A stretch of 64,000 bases of DNA from assembly GCA_016841725.1 (NCBI GenBank), contig JAENYP010000010.1, positions 32,971 through 96,970 of the forward strand. The letters run 5' to 3'. Position numbers and translations under genes: made by a program. Of this stretch, positions 35,325 to 43,246 are shown piece by piece. The notes below the pieces were generated by a model. The model was not told the origin of the DNA. It saw nothing but the letters and a program-made list of their open reading frames with translations, and searched no databases. How positions within the stretch are numbered: the stretch's first letter is position 1; every line of letters starts with the position of its first letter. Source of the DNA: Thermincola carboxydiphila (GTDB lineage Bacteria > Bacillota > Thermincolia > Thermincolales > UBA2595).

Positions 35325-35678
35325 TTACCCTTTAGGTTTAAACAATAAAGAACCTAGAAACCCGAAAATAATAGCTGCCGAAACACCCGCACTGGTCACT
35401 TCAAATATTCCGGTAAGCACCCCGATGACACCGGTGTTTTTGGCTTCCATCAAAGCTCCCTTGACCAGTGAATTACCGAAACTGCTGATAGGGACGGTGG
35501 CCCCTGCACCGGCAAATTTTATCAGCGGTTCATAGAGTCCCAGCCCGCCCAGTACGGCACCGGCCACAACCAGAGTGCTCATGGTGTGTGCCGGGGTCAG
35601 TTTGAGAACATCAAACATCAATTGACCGATGACACATATGCCGCCACCTATTATAAAGGCCAAAATGAATTTTTCCAA
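35325..35678 (-). CDS. spoVAE: Stage V sporulation protein AE
   Basis: 117 aa, four hydrophobic helices, SpoVAE family (ICVIGQLMFDVLKLTPAHT; LIKFAGAGATVPISSFGNSL). Spore inner membrane protein of the channel that moves dipicolinic acid. Last gene of the operon DUF1657, YetF-like, spoVAC, spoVAD, spoVAE; its ribosome site GGAGTGA follows spoVAD by 27 nt. Confidence 0.9.
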   Translation of the reverse strand: MEKFILAFIIGGGICVIGQLMFDVLKLTPAHTMSTLVVAGAVLGGLGLYEPLIKFAGAGATVPISSFGNSLVKGALMEAKNTGVIGVLTGIFEVTSAGVSAAIIFGFLGSLLFKPKG

Positions 35679-35705
35679 ATTTAGTCACTCCTTCTTTCTC
35701 CCCTG

Positions 35706-36710
35706 CTATATTTCTATGGATACAGCATGGGCAATACCGGGTATAGTCTCTTTTTGCTGATAGGACAGCGGTGACAATAAGGCGCCGGTGGCGACAATCA
35801 GAATTCTCGCTAATTCACCTTTCTGCATCCGCTTGAGGAAATGCCCGTAAGTAACCGTTGCCGAACAGGCACAACCGCTGCCTCCGGCCTGTACGGGCTG
35901 GTCTTCTTTATATATCAGTATTCCACAGTCGGTAAATATTTCCGGCGGAATTTTGATTTCATGCTTATTTAAGAGGTCGCCCGCAATTTTGTGTCCCACA
36001 CGGCCCAAATCTCCCGTTGCAATCAGGTCATAATACTCAGGTTCCCTTTTCAAATCCCGTAAATGGGCCTGAAGGGTATCAACTGCCGCCGGGGCCATAG
36101 CAGTACCCATGTTAAAAGGGTCTGAAATTCCCATATCTATTACTCTTCCAATAGTGGCCGAAGTTACCCGGGGTCCCTCTCCTTCCCTGGAAACCACAGC
36201 AGCCCCTGCTCCGGTTACCGTCCATTGTGCTGTTGGAGGCTTCTGTCCCCCATATTCAGTAGGATACCTGAACTGTTTTTCTGCTGCCACATTATGGCTT
36301 GATGCCGCTGCCAAAGCATTATCTGCCGCTCCTGTATGGACCAGCAAGGAGGCCAGAGCAAGCCCCAGCATGGACGTGGAACATGCGCCGAATATTCCCA
36401 GATATGGCATCCCCAGCGTACGTGCCGCAAAGCTGCTGGAAATAATCTGGTCCATCAAATCCCCGCTAAGGAGAAACTGAATATCTTCTTTCTTCGTTCC
36501 CGCCTTATCGATGGCTTTTTCACAGGCCTGTTCCAACAGTTTTTTCTCAGCTTTTTCGAAACTGTCCTGTCCCAGCCATACATCTTCATGGAGAATATCA
36601 AAATCATCAGCTAAAGCCCCTTTGGCCTCGAACGGGCCGCCAACAGCTGCCGAGGAACGGATTACCGGCTTAGAGTCAAATACCCAGGTTTGATGGCCTT
36701 TTAACATCAT
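35706..36710 (-). CDS. spoVAD: Stage V sporulation protein AD
   Basis: 334 aa, thiolase-like fold without signal peptide. Features: GHQTWVFDSKPVIRSSAAV, IFGACSTSMLGLALAS and GGSGCACSATVTYGHFL. SpoVAD binds dipicolinic acid and works with SpoVAC and SpoVAE in its uptake into the forespore and release at germination. Overlaps spoVAC by 4 nt; the second Met codon at 36707 is an alternative start. Confidence 0.92.
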   Translation of the reverse strand: MMLKGHQTWVFDSKPVIRSSAAVGGPFEAKGALADDFDILHEDVWLGQDSFEKAEKKLLEQACEKAIDKAGTKKEDIQFLLSGDLMDQIISSSFAARTLGMPYLGIFGACSTSMLGLALASLLVHTGAADNALAAASSHNVAAEKQFRYPTEYGGQKPPTAQWTVTGAGAAVVSREGEGPRVTSATIGRVIDMGISDPFNMGTAMAPAAVDTLQAHLRDLKREPEYYDLIATGDLGRVGHKIAGDLLNKHEIKIPPEIFTDCGILIYKEDQPVQAGGSGCACSATVTYGHFLKRMQKGELARILIVATGALLSPLSYQQKETIPGIAHAVSIEI

Positions 36711-37198
36711 ATTCCCCCCAGCGCCTGGATTGTTATTTTTATCAAAGCGACGATAAATGCCGAAAAAACTCCATACGCGATTACAGAACCGGCCAGTTTG
36801 AACATATTGCCGCCAACACCCAGGACATAGCCCTCAGTACGGTGCTCTATAGCTGCAGATGCCACAGTGTTGGCGAACCCGGTTACCGGAACAGCAGTTC
36901 CGGCTCCGGCCCACTGGGCAATATGATCATATACTCCCAACCCGGTTAACAAAACCGAAAGCATTATCAGTACCGCAACTGTGGGATTACCGGCAGTAAC
37001 CTCTGTAAATCCAAAATACGTCATAAACAGCCATTGCAGCCCCTGACCTATTGTGCAAATAATTCCCCCGGCGATAAAGGCCCTTACACAGTTTAAAAGC
37101 ACCGGACGGTTAGGCACCCTGACCTTGGCAAACTCTTTATATTCCTGCTGTGTAAGACTGAGTTTTTTTGTTTTCATATTGGACATTTTCCAGGTCAC
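36707..37198 (-). CDS. spoVAC: Stage V sporulation protein AC
   Basis: 163 aa. Cytoplasmic start (KLSLTQQEYKEFAKVRVPNR) then four membrane helices (FIAGGIICTIGQGLQWLF). SpoVAC acts as a mechanosensitive channel component for dipicolinate. Homologous to SpoVAE in the window (shared ICxIGQ, GAGxxVPxxxFxN). It ends in the start of spoVAD and begins directly after the YetF-like gene. Confidence 0.91.
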   Translation of the reverse strand: MTWKMSNMKTKKLSLTQQEYKEFAKVRVPNRPVLLNCVRAFIAGGIICTIGQGLQWLFMTYFGFTEVTAGNPTVAVLIMLSVLLTGLGVYDHIAQWAGAGTAVPVTGFANTVASAAIEHRTEGYVLGVGGNMFKLAGSVIAYGVFSAFIVALIKITIQALGGI

Positions 37199-37199
37199 C

Positions 37200-38060
37200 T
37201 CATCTTAAAAGGTATGGTTCTAATTTCTTTGTTACCTGCTTTAATTTTTGGGCATTGTTCAAGTATATATATTTTGCTTCCCCATTTTTTGTATCCAAAG
37301 CAAAACTCGTGAGATCAACCTGACATTTTTCAAGGTTCGCATAAAGCAGTTCTTTCACTTTTGGCTGTGGTACCTGGATGGCATCATCATAAAGATCCAC
37401 ATAGAGTTCTCCTGAGCCATCCACCTGACCGATAAAAACATTGTCTTGGGATACCCCCAGGTTGTCCAGCTGAACCTTGAGCCAATCCCTGTTAAGACCC
37501 AGATTTGAAAGCGGCTCATTGAGGATATTGCCGTCAAGGATAACTGTCTGGGGTTCTGGCTGTGGAGATACCTGTTTACCCAAATCATGAGGGGTTACCG
37601 GCTTTTTTTCTGATTTCAGGAAAACATTGATGTCCCCTGTTGTTTCCATTACAGCAAATTCAACATCAGCCATATTAAACACATTTTTGGAGCGCAGATC
37701 CCTCAATAGTTCTTCCCCTGTATATCTCACCTGTAACAGGTTTTCTTCCATAACCTTACCGTCTTTCATGAGTATTGTTGCCTTACCGTTAATCAGGTCA
37801 TGAACCCATTTGCTCTTTAGCGCCAGGTAATCCAAGGCAATGGATAGAAAAACCCAAACACCTAAAGCGATTAACCCCAATGCTAGATCCCTGATTATCT
37901 TAATGGAAATCAGGGCTGAAATCATGGCAATAACGATATAGTTCACAAAAGTAAACGGACTCATTCTTGATGGCTGTCTTCTCCCCATTACCCTTATCAA
38001 AAACAGGGCCAAAAAAAATAGCCCTCCGGACCTCAGTAATATTTCAGTCCACTCCCTCAT
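37200..38060 (-). CDS. DUF421/YetF-like membrane protein of the spoVA operon
   Basis: 286 aa from ATG 38060 (AGAGGGTGG upstream), preferred over ATG 38102, which overlaps the previous gene. Three N-terminal helices (GGLFFLALFLIRVMGRRQPS; NYIVIAMISALISIKIIRD) and a cytoplasmic YetF domain (MKDGKVMEENLLQVRYT; DVEFAVMETTGDINVFL). YetF-like genes sit in the spoVA2mob operon of heat-resistant Bacillus spores, with DUF1657 genes, as here. Exact role unknown. Confidence 0.83.
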   Translation of the reverse strand: MREWTEILLRSGGLFFLALFLIRVMGRRQPSRMSPFTFVNYIVIAMISALISIKIIRDLALGLIALGVWVFLSIALDYLALKSKWVHDLINGKATILMKDGKVMEENLLQVRYTGEELLRDLRSKNVFNMADVEFAVMETTGDINVFLKSEKKPVTPHDLGKQVSPQPEPQTVILDGNILNEPLSNLGLNRDWLKVQLDNLGVSQDNVFIGQVDGSGELYVDLYDDAIQVPQPKVKELLYANLEKCQVDLTSFALDTKNGEAKYIYLNNAQKLKQVTKKLEPYLLR

Positions 38061-38073
38061 CGGCACCACCCTC

Positions 38074-38280
38074 TCATAACCCTCTGTATTCCGGCTCTTC
38101 AAATTCCAGGGTCTTTAATCTCTTTTCCAAGTCACTGGCAGTTTCACTGACAACCCGAGACCCTTCCTGATAAGCAGATGCTGCTTCTTCATCCTGACAT
38201 TGAGCAGCATAAATTTCCAGCGTGCTTTTTATCCCCTGCAAAGTCGCTATAGTCTGTTTAACCTTCGAAGCAACAGTCAT
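38074..38280 (-). CDS. DUF1657 family small protein
   Basis: 68 aa helical protein (MTVASKVKQTIATLQGIKST; EAASAYQEGSRVVSETASDL). DUF1657 proteins are found next to spoVA genes in spore formers. First gene of the operon, with GGAGGATAATC before ATG 38280 and the sigma-G-like promoter at 38369-38398. Cytoplasmic forespore protein by inference. Confidence 0.85.
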   Translation of the reverse strand: MTVASKVKQTIATLQGIKSTLEIYAAQCQDEEAASAYQEGSRVVSETASDLEKRLKTLEFEEPEYRGL

Positions 38281-38368
38281 GATTATCCTCCATAAATAAG
38301 TAAATAAAGCTTAGTAGTAAAGCTTAATACATTTACAGCGTGCTTTTAGAATACCCCCAAAATTTCTA

Positions 38369-38398
38369 GAGTATGTAATTAGAAACTACTCGTATACA
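38369..38398 (-). promoter_or_regulatory. Sigma-G-like promoter of the spoVA operon
   Basis: Minus-strand TGTATA, 17 nt, CATACTC, against the sigma-G consensus TGAATA and CATACTA (one mismatch each). It lies about 90 nt upstream of the DUF1657 gene, fitting forespore expression of spoVA. Confidence 0.6.
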
Positions 38399-38421
38399 GG
38401 TAATTTCTTCGGCATGGCTGC

Positions 38422-38453
38422 AAAAAAAAGGCTACCGGTTGCCAGCCGGTAGC
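38422..38453 (-). terminator. Terminator after acsB
   Basis: Minus-strand GCTACCGG/CCGGTAGC stem, 7 nt loop, followed by eight T. Ends the CODH-ACS operon ahead of the spoVA promoter. Between it and acsB is an AT-rich stretch with repeated TTTAAATCAT palindromes. Confidence 0.9.
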
Positions 38454-38541
38454 TTAAGGAGGTTAAAAACAATTTAAATCACATTTAATCATTACTTAAA
38501 TGATGATTTAAATCATTATTTTAATCATCATAAACATTAAC

Positions 38542-40746
38542 TTACATCAGTGGATCCATTGCCAGTGCGGGGTGTCCCTTTTCTTCCAGGAATGGAAGAA
38601 TCTCTTCACCGGATACGCCAACACTTTCATCAGCAATCTTATCTACGAAGTCACGACCGAGTCCGTCCTCTTCTGCTCTCTCTTCGAGAATTTGGCGGAG
38701 CGATTCCTTGAGGGCTTTCGGCATCCATACAAGACGGCCCAAACCACCGTCTGCCTTGATAAATTTCCGGGAACCAAAGTATGCTTTACCAATTCCCATG
38801 AATCCGGGCATCTGGGCGCCACCGCCGCAGGTACCGGCCAGGGTTGAGAAGTTCATCCCACAGGGAGTCATCCCGGAGTGTTCGCGGTTAACTACCATGA
38901 AGCCATTGGCTTCGGGAACCATTGTCATGATAACCTCAAAACATCCGCAGGAAGTCATCGGGTTATCCATAATGGTATAGAAGTTAACTGCCTCAACAGT
39001 TCTCTGGGAGTTCTGATAAATAAACTCATTGAAGGATTTCCACTGACCATTAACCTCGTCAAGACATTCGCCCTTGAGTATGGGTACGTTGGCACCGTGG
39101 GGATTGATCTCATATGCTGCCTTGGCATCAAGCCAGGATACGGCACCACAGAGACCCACCCGCTCAGGAGCAACAACACAGACGTGGGTCGGGGCAAATG
39201 ACTGGCACAGGGTGCAGGAATAGAATTCTTCAACACCTTCATCAGTCAGTTCGCGGAGACGGGCATCACGCGCATTGTACTTCTCACGGGCAAACTCACG
39301 GCGCTTGATAACTTCTTCCTCATCTGTGATCAGGTCTATCTGCACCCGGTCAACAATGGCCGGGAACTCAGCCTTAAACTTGGCATAAAGCAATCTTCCC
39401 AGGTGTTCCATGCGGAAACCCTTGCCCACTGCATCCTTGGTAAAGCGCAGCCAGTTCAGGTCACGCTGGGCAACGTGCCAGATACCCTCACCATAGTTGG
39501 TGAAATAGTGAATCCGGCGCTCCAGAACAGGCTCGAAGTCTGACTGCATCTTGCGTCCGTAAATCCTGACATGGATTCCGAGGGGCAGCCTGCCGCCATC
39601 TTCACCCAGTGTGTCAATATCAGGACCAATAACTGTAATCTTACCGTCTTCGATATCGTCTCCAACCATTTCAACCAATTCGAAGCCGGGGGTACGACCG
39701 CCGCCAAATTCGCAGTACATATCGCCCTTACGGACAGTCTCACCCTCAAAGGCGGGACCGTGGTTGATGGGGATGTCAATATCAATGTTGGTAAGCTTAA
39801 CTCCCCGGACTTCAAGAGCGACCTGAATAATTTTCTCATAATCAGGTTCCGATATGAACCAATCGGGAATCTGCTCATCTTCGGCCAACTCCTGGTCAGT
39901 GATAACCGGGAATCCGGTATAAATCGCACCGGCACAGGCCGCATCCTTAACAAAGTCTTGCTCACCCAGGTAGAGAACAAAGGCGAGAACACGACGACGC
40001 TGGTAATCTCTCTGGGCATCGGTCATGCCCGGCTTAATCCCACCGAACATCATCCCGGCCCGGAGAGCATAGTTGGCAGCATGGACAACCTGGGTAAAGT
40101 TGCCCAGTGGGTAAGCAATATAATCCAGACCCAGCTTAACATTTTCTTCAAGCAATTGTTCAATAATCTCGTCACTAAGGAAAATCATCATACCTTTACT
40201 CATCAGGTCAGCAACAATTTTAGCTGCCAGTTTGCTGTCTTTTGCCCGGCCAACAATAACAGCTTCTCCGGGGATGGTCCAGTCAACCATCTTGATACCA
40301 AAGGAACGGACAACAGGGTCACCGATAAATCCGGTCCACGGTTCAGGAAATCTTGGAGTGGTTTCATCATAACCTATGTACTGAATTGCCTCAATAATTT
40401 CGGCAGCATACCATGTTGACATACCGTTTAAACGGTATTGTTCAAAGGTCAGCGCCTCTGAGATCTGGTTGCGCATCCTGTTGAGGATAGGTATCAGTTC
40501 ACCCAAAGTAGTAACTTTTTCACCGCTCCAGCAGCGAATTACCGGAAGGAAGTAAGCGGTGTTGGGATAACCTATTTTTTGATCCCTTCCCTGAGTACGG
40601 ATTGCCCTCGTTAAAAGAATTTCTGCATAGCTAACCGCAGTAATGGCGCCTTTATATGCCCTTCTGAACATTTTAACGGGTTCTTTGCCTTCTATAGCCT
40701 TTTTAGCATCTGCATATATTTGATCAAAGTTGAGTTGCTCTGACAT
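38542..40746 (-). CDS. acsB: Acetyl-CoA synthase (CODH/ACS beta subunit)
   Basis: 734 aa, full length for bacterial ACS. A-cluster ligands are in order: CTLCQSF, HVCVV and VGLCG, then MTSCGCFE with the Cys-Gly-Cys that holds the distal nickel. Joins CO, a methyl group from the corrinoid protein and CoA into acetyl-CoA. Encoded 33 nt after the CODH gene with a good ribosome site (AAAGGAGGAAAAAG). The corrinoid protein, methyltransferase and cooC genes normally nearby are not present; a terminator follows. Confidence 0.95.
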   Translation of the reverse strand: MSEQLNFDQIYADAKKAIEGKEPVKMFRRAYKGAITAVSYAEILLTRAIRTQGRDQKIGYPNTAYFLPVIRCWSGEKVTTLGELIPILNRMRNQISEALTFEQYRLNGMSTWYAAEIIEAIQYIGYDETTPRFPEPWTGFIGDPVVRSFGIKMVDWTIPGEAVIVGRAKDSKLAAKIVADLMSKGMMIFLSDEIIEQLLEENVKLGLDYIAYPLGNFTQVVHAANYALRAGMMFGGIKPGMTDAQRDYQRRRVLAFVLYLGEQDFVKDAACAGAIYTGFPVITDQELAEDEQIPDWFISEPDYEKIIQVALEVRGVKLTNIDIDIPINHGPAFEGETVRKGDMYCEFGGGRTPGFELVEMVGDDIEDGKITVIGPDIDTLGEDGGRLPLGIHVRIYGRKMQSDFEPVLERRIHYFTNYGEGIWHVAQRDLNWLRFTKDAVGKGFRMEHLGRLLYAKFKAEFPAIVDRVQIDLITDEEEVIKRREFAREKYNARDARLRELTDEGVEEFYSCTLCQSFAPTHVCVVAPERVGLCGAVSWLDAKAAYEINPHGANVPILKGECLDEVNGQWKSFNEFIYQNSQRTVEAVNFYTIMDNPMTSCGCFEVIMTMVPEANGFMVVNREHSGMTPCGMNFSTLAGTCGGGAQMPGFMGIGKAYFGSRKFIKADGGLGRLVWMPKALKESLRQILEERAEEDGLGRDFVDKIADESVGVSGEEILPFLEEKGHPALAMDPLM

Positions 40747-40779
40747 TCTTTTTCCTCCTTTCGAATTGGGAAATCAGAA

Positions 40780-42792
40780 TTAATAATTCTGGCACAGTTT
40801 AGTTTCGAATTTTTCAGCAGTCTTCTTGTGAACCCCTAATTTCCAGGTTCTATATTCAAGAGCACTCAAAATCTTTTGTGCTGCAAGCTTGGGGTCCATT
40901 TCAAATATGAAGTATCCGCCATAGACATCACTGGCAATCTGAGTAGTAATACTGTAGAACAGATCACTACCTTCAACAGGAGGCATTGTGCCAACATGAA
41001 CGGGCGCTCCTAAAGTTACATAATGGGTACCGATAGAAACCGCTTTACCACTCATAGCTTCGGGAGCAGATGCTACAAACGGTACTTTAGGAGTATCTAC
41101 GCCCATATAATTAGCCATATCCATGAAAAGGTCAGAGCAACGTGTATTATCAACACAGGAACCCATGTGGAATGTTGCCGGCAGTGCAATACCGGATTTT
41201 TCTTCCAATGTATCCAGGAAAGCATTTAGTCCGTCTCCACAGAGGTCCTTCCTGTTGGCAGGATTCATAATGCCAAACTTGGCCATATCCTGAGCAGAGC
41301 ATCCGGTAGCTATAATAAAGACATCATTTTTCAGGAGTTCCTTGGTAATGGTAATGTGGGCCTCGTTTTGAATTGTCTTCAGGTTTTCACAGCCGCATAA
41401 CAAAGCAACACCTCTAATTTGTCCTGCTTCAATAGCATCAACAAGGGCGCCGACAGGTTTATCTGCCTTAACTTTGCCCAATATATCGTACATAGCTTCA
41501 AGACTGAAGCCGGCAACAACTTTCTCTTTATACTGCGGAATTTTAACAGCTCTGTCTTTACGCTCTTTATATGAATCAATAGCAATTCTTACTATTTCTT
41601 TAGCATCATACATAGCTGAATCTACATTAAAGGGCACATGCATCGAACCAGGAAGCTTAACGATATCCTGGGTTGATATAATCTTGGTATGGAAACATTT
41701 GGCTACCTGTACGATTCCAGGCATAATACATTGAACGTCAACAACCATGGCATCAACAGCTCCGGTTGTAATAGCAAGTTCCTGGGACGAGAAAGATGTA
41801 CAAATTGGCACACCCTGTCTCATAAGTACTTCGTTTCCTGTACAGCAGATACCGGATAACTGGATTCCGGCAGCGCCTGCTTCTTTTGCTTCTCCGTCTA
41901 ATTCTCTGGCAGCGGCAACAATCATCTCACTTAGAATTGGGTTATGTCCGTGAAGAATTATATTTACATGGTCTGCCTTCATTACACCCATGTTGGCTTC
42001 GGAAACAACAGGCTCCGGAACTCCGAAGATAACATCCGACAGGTCTGTCGCAATCTTCATACCTGTGACATCCGCTAATGCGGCCCGCAGAGCGCTGAAT
42101 GTAATGTTAACAGGGTCATTATCCTGTCCAACATGTGCTTGTGCAAGAAGGTCTGCCATAGCTGACTGGATTCCATTAGGCATAATATTGCAAGCCCTGT
42201 ATTTTTCCTTTCGGCCTTCAGTGACCATAGTTGTTGTCCATGTACATTCGCCCCTGCCCGGCAGGAGTTCAAAGTCTTTTAAGGCCAGTTCTGCCACTTC
42301 TTTAGCAAGCTCCAGATCAGACTTACCTTCAATTTCAATACCTACTTTGGCAGCAACACTTTTCAGTTTTTCAGGGCTGGTAATTTTATAATCAGGGGCT
42401 TTCCCTTCTGAAAGTTCTAACAGGGAATGGGCAATATGCCGGCCATGTTCACAGTGTGCCGCACACCCTGTCAGCAGCATTGTACCGGTGCTTCTGGCCG
42501 CAATGGTCCATGCATCGGCGCCGCAAATACCTTTACTCTTGGGTCCGGTATCGGCAGTAAGCCGGCAGGGACCCATCATGCAAAACCTGCAGCAAATCCC
42601 TTTGTAACCAAACTGACATTGAGGCTGCTGCGCTAAAAACCGGTCGAAAGTTGTCTGGATACCTTCTTCCTGAGCCTTGTCAATCATCTCCAAAGCGGCT
42701 GGGTCAATAGAACGTTTAACATTTTTGGGGTCAACAACTCTCGGGAAATCTGACGGTTTGCAGGTGTGGTTTGGGTCTTTAAATCTTGGCAT
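40780..42792 (-). CDS. acsA: Carbon monoxide dehydrogenase catalytic subunit
   Basis: 670 aa, Ni-Fe CODH. N-terminal B/D-cluster cysteines (CRFCMMGPCRL) and C-cluster region residues (HGHNPILSEM, SGICCTGNE, ATGCSAQDMAKFG, HMGSCVDNTRC) are visible. Reduces carbon dioxide to CO for the neighbouring acetyl-CoA synthase, or oxidises CO. Because it is linked to acsB it is named acsA rather than a respiratory cooS. Leader of about 260 nt upstream, promoter at 43060-43088. Confidence 0.94.
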   Translation of the reverse strand: MPRFKDPNHTCKPSDFPRVVDPKNVKRSIDPAALEMIDKAQEEGIQTTFDRFLAQQPQCQFGYKGICCRFCMMGPCRLTADTGPKSKGICGADAWTIAARSTGTMLLTGCAAHCEHGRHIAHSLLELSEGKAPDYKITSPEKLKSVAAKVGIEIEGKSDLELAKEVAELALKDFELLPGRGECTWTTTMVTEGRKEKYRACNIMPNGIQSAMADLLAQAHVGQDNDPVNITFSALRAALADVTGMKIATDLSDVIFGVPEPVVSEANMGVMKADHVNIILHGHNPILSEMIVAAARELDGEAKEAGAAGIQLSGICCTGNEVLMRQGVPICTSFSSQELAITTGAVDAMVVDVQCIMPGIVQVAKCFHTKIISTQDIVKLPGSMHVPFNVDSAMYDAKEIVRIAIDSYKERKDRAVKIPQYKEKVVAGFSLEAMYDILGKVKADKPVGALVDAIEAGQIRGVALLCGCENLKTIQNEAHITITKELLKNDVFIIATGCSAQDMAKFGIMNPANRKDLCGDGLNAFLDTLEEKSGIALPATFHMGSCVDNTRCSDLFMDMANYMGVDTPKVPFVASAPEAMSGKAVSIGTHYVTLGAPVHVGTMPPVEGSDLFYSITTQIASDVYGGYFIFEMDPKLAAQKILSALEYRTWKLGVHKKTAEKFETKLCQNY

Positions 42793-42844
42793 TAACTTAA
42801 CCCTCCTTAAAATAGTGTATTTCTCTAATTAATTCTCTTGGAAT

Positions 42845-43052
42845 TCAAACCAGGTTTTCATTTTCAAAAAGTAATGTAATATCCTCTCCCCTGGACATTT
42901 AAGCAAATGTCCTCTATACCACCACCTCCTGCAGTAATTTTAGTGAACATTTATATATTTGAATACCTGGTTTTTGGGCTGTCGGTTTTCGGGGTAAAAG
43001 GTTAGAAATAAAGTAAAAAAGCGAAGAAATGGTTTGTTTCGGGCATAAGCCC
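42845..43052 (-). promoter_or_regulatory. Long leader of the CODH-ACS operon with two palindromes
   Basis: Part of the 454-nt gap 42793-43246. The predicted transcript carries GGGC-TTAT-GCCC near its 5' end (43041-43052) and an 8-bp perfect hairpin GGACATTT-GCTT-AAATGTCC (42893-42912). A 17-codon frame starts inside the second hairpin (42898-42845). Control by structure or by a DNA-binding regulator is possible; no known riboswitch was recognised. Confidence 0.35.
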
Positions 43053-43059
43053 ACTTATT

Positions 43060-43088
43060 ATAATAAACCAAATTTAGGTTTTAGTCAA
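43060..43088 (-). promoter_or_regulatory. Sigma-A promoter of the CODH-ACS operon
   Basis: Minus-strand TTGACT, 17 nt, TATTAT (overlapping TATAAT three bases on). Predicted start near 43053. Confidence 0.6.
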
Positions 43089-43246
43089 ATGCCCATAACC
43101 ATTTTATTATAAAATAATTAGCAATTATAGTAATTAACTACTTTCGGATTAACATAAACCGGTCTAAAGTAACCATCCTCTGCCCTCCGGAATATACTGT
43201 TTACAGTCATATGTTTATAGTCATATATTAATAAGGAGGTTTTGCA

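Noticed and set aside
39571-40419. 282 aa plus-strand frame opposite acsB
   Set aside because: Antisense of a highly conserved gene; no recognisable domain.
43202-43230. Sigma-K-like boxes TACA-16-CATATATTA before the scaffold gene
   Set aside because: The predicted transcript would start inside the ribosome site at 43233-43239, so this promoter would not give a translatable mRNA.
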